DNA of 7,769 bases, taken from assembly GCA_025935275.1 (NCBI GenBank), contig JAICVP010000097.1:1-7769 (forward strand). The letters run 5' to 3'. Under the pieces are notes generated by a model. That model was not told where the DNA came from and ran no database searches. It saw only the letters and a list, made by a program, of their open reading frames with translations. Every line of letters starts with the position of its first letter. The stretch's first letter is position 1. This DNA is from Thermoleophilia bacterium (GTDB lineage: Bacteria > Actinomycetota > Thermoleophilia > Gaiellales > Gaiellaceae). The position numbers and the translations under genes were made by a program. Below are positions 7,058 to 7,769 of this stretch, piece by piece.

Positions 7058-7139
7058 GGCAGGGATTTGCGTCACTCTTGGAGGTCTGCACCGAGGTCTG
7101 CACCGGACGCGCTTTTCTTGAATCTCTGGCCAACCTGGC
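7047..7139 (-). pseudogene. Possible remnant of an integrase C-terminus
   Basis: A 30-codon minus-strand frame lies between a TGA at 7142-7140 and a TGA at 7049-7047. It contains PVQTSVQTSK and ends in NPCRRR. Short tandem peptide repeats of this flavour occur near the ends of some actinobacterial phage integrases, as I remember them. It sits directly beside a tRNA 3' remnant, where an integrase gene would be expected. No catalytic part survives. The evidence is position and resemblance only, and it may be non-coding. Confidence 0.18.
7081..7104. repeat. Perfect tandem duplication of a 12-mer
   Basis: GAGGTCTGCACC occurs twice head to tail (7081-7092 and 7093-7104). Twelve bases keep the reading frame, so it would be a 4-residue duplication if coding (VQTS repeated on the minus strand). 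Confidence 0.9.
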
Positions 7140-7182
7140 TCACGCAACCATGCGATTTTCGCGTATCCAGACAGGGTCAGGA

Positions 7183-7242
7183 GGCCCATACGGGATTCGA
7201 ACCGGCGACCCTCTGGATTATGAGCCCGGCGACCAGCTGCGC
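7183..7242 (-). pseudogene. Degenerate tRNA gene 3' portion, CAU-anticodon-like
   Basis: The minus strand shows a D-arm-like GCGCAGCTGGTCG, an anticodon loop CTCATAA (CAT at 7222-7220), a variable region AGGGTC, and a T-arm GCCGG-TTCGAAT-CCCGT followed by ATGGGCC. The T-stem has a C-C mismatch and a G-T pair. The anticodon stem (CCGGG/TCCAG) has one mismatch and one wobble. The bases before the D-arm cannot pair with ATGGGCC, so the 5' acceptor half is missing, and the D-arm is shortened. There is no encoded CCA. This is not a functional tRNA. It looks like a remnant of an elongator Met or Ile2 gene, the kind of 3' fragment left at element attachment sites. Confidence 0.55.
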
Positions 7243-7277
7243 GATTTCTGGAAATGCCGACCGGTGTTCGAACGGCC

Positions 7278-7298
7278 GCTTTCCATTTCCTTTCCAAA
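7278..7298. repeat. 21-base repeat, copy 1
   Basis: Starts GCTTTCCAT and ends CCTTTCCAAA. It matches 7517-7537 at 19 of 21 positions in the same orientation. It lies 36 bases beyond the left tRNA remnant. The role is unknown; it could be an integrase arm site or a remnant of a duplicated element end. Confidence 0.6.
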
Positions 7299-7311
7299 CT
7301 ATCCTTCACCT

Positions 7312-7327
7312 TGCCTGCACTCAGGCA
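7312..7327. repeat. Perfect small hairpin between the tRNA remnants
   Basis: TGCCTG (7312-7317), loop CACT, CAGGCA (7322-7327). The stem is 6 bases with a 4-base loop. There is no T-run on the plus strand. The function is unknown. Confidence 0.4.
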
Positions 7328-7370
7328 CCAGTAATCCCGGATAAAGCGAATTTGCAGGGCTTTCGGTAGT

Positions 7371-7416
7371 GGGCGCAGCTGGGATCGAACCAGCGACCTC
7401 CCGCGTCTGAAACAGG
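7371..7416 (-). pseudogene. Second tRNA gene 3' half (remnant or attachment site)
   Basis: The minus strand has a perfect T-arm (stem GCTGG/CCAGC, loop TTCGATC), a variable region AGGTC, and an anticodon-like stem-loop CCTGT-TTCAGAC-GCGGG with two G-T pairs. The 3' acceptor strand TGCGCCC is followed by A. The expected GGGCGCA 5' acceptor strand is absent upstream, so no complete cloverleaf forms. The nominal anticodon CAG (Leu) conflicts with the short variable region, so the identity is not assigned. The well-kept T-arm and lost 5' half fit a tRNA 3' end carried by an integrative element. Confidence 0.5.
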
Positions 7417-7417
7417 C

Positions 7418-7769
7418 TCTGCGGTATGCCACTGCCCGCCGTTGATGACGTACGGCGCAATCTTCGCTGTCCCCGCAGACTTCGGTTTGTCCCTAGTGGT
7501 CCCCCTTGCCTTCGTTGCTTTCCATCGCCTTTCCAAAATGGGCACCGCGTGAGCCTCAGTTTTCAGCTTGCGAGACAACCGTGAACGTTTCAACGCGACC
7601 ACGGTGGTGTCCTCCACCCAGGCGCGCACCCCCTCTGCTGCCTTGTGGGAGTGGCTCCGTCAAAGTTGCTGCTTGCCGCAGGAACCTCCGGCGACCACCC
7701 TGTAACCGGATTCTCACGAGTCTGCCGCCCATGGTCGTCAGCCCCCGCCAAATGATTGGGCCGGTTGTA
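7418..7769. other. Right-end region without a convincing gene
   Basis: No start with a ribosome site, recognisable domain or complete RNA gene is seen on either strand. A minus-strand frame (7629-7321) runs open but ends over the tRNA remnant and resembles no family I recognise. Copy 2 of the 21-base repeat lies inside this stretch. It is probably decayed mobile or intergenic DNA. Confidence 0.5.
7517..7537. repeat. 21-base repeat, copy 2
   Basis: Matches 7278-7298 in the same orientation at 19 of 21 positions, differing only at two adjacent bases (CG for TT). It lies about 100 bases beyond the right tRNA remnant. Confidence 0.6.

Noticed and set aside
7081..7104. CRISPR-like repeat
   Set aside because: Only two directly adjoining 12-mers are present, with no spacers.
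7183..7416. Functional tRNA genes
   Set aside because: Neither remnant has a matching 5' acceptor strand, and one has mismatches in the T- and anticodon stems.
6968..7432. Minus-strand 154-codon frame across the tRNA remnants
   Set aside because: It contains the typical false translation of tRNA T-arms (GRRFESR-like) and overlaps the CMD gene end, so it is not a single real protein. Only a small tail is considered a possible remnant.

Overview
The window looks like chromosomal DNA of a high-GC actinobacterium, possibly a soil Thermoleophilia-type lineage. This rests on the strong G/C third-position bias, long shadow frames opposite the real genes, an actinobacterial-style MalT/LuxR regulator and a carboxymuconolactone-decarboxylase-like partner. 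The lineage is inference; no marker gene is present.

Left part (1-3220, minus strand): a probable three-gene operon reading right to left. Two tandem paralogues carry the DUF1254 + DUF1214 domain pair (1793-3220, then 169-1758). The second overlaps by 4 bases (ATGA) the start of a lipoprotein whose distal end lies outside the window. Both DUF genes have strong Shine-Dalgarno sites. Their biochemical function is unknown, and neither shows an export signal.

Middle (3221-4351): a 213-base divergent intergenic region separates the DUF operon from a plus-strand ZIP-family membrane transporter gene (3434-4171). The ZIP variant keeps the metal-site glutamates but has lost the histidine of the usual transmembrane-4 motif. 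After it comes a 180-base region with small hairpins, an interlocked set of inverted repeats and a G-rich direct repeat just before the regulator gene.

Regulatory pair (4352-7007, plus strand): a 756-residue MalT-like LuxR regulator (N-terminal ATPase, long helical middle, C-terminal helix-turn-helix) is followed after 40 bases by a small carboxymuconolactone-decarboxylase-like protein, probably co-transcribed. GGGTGA direct repeats occur both upstream of the regulator and upstream of the DUF operon. The regulator may therefore control itself and the DUF operon.

Right part (7008-7769): no convincing intact gene. It holds two degenerate 3' halves of tRNA genes on the minus strand, a 21-base repeat seen once beside each of them, a perfect tandem 12-mer inside a possible remnant of an integrase C-terminus, and small hairpins. 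The simplest reading is a decayed integration site, with leftovers of tRNA-targeted mobile elements marking the edge of the functional locus.
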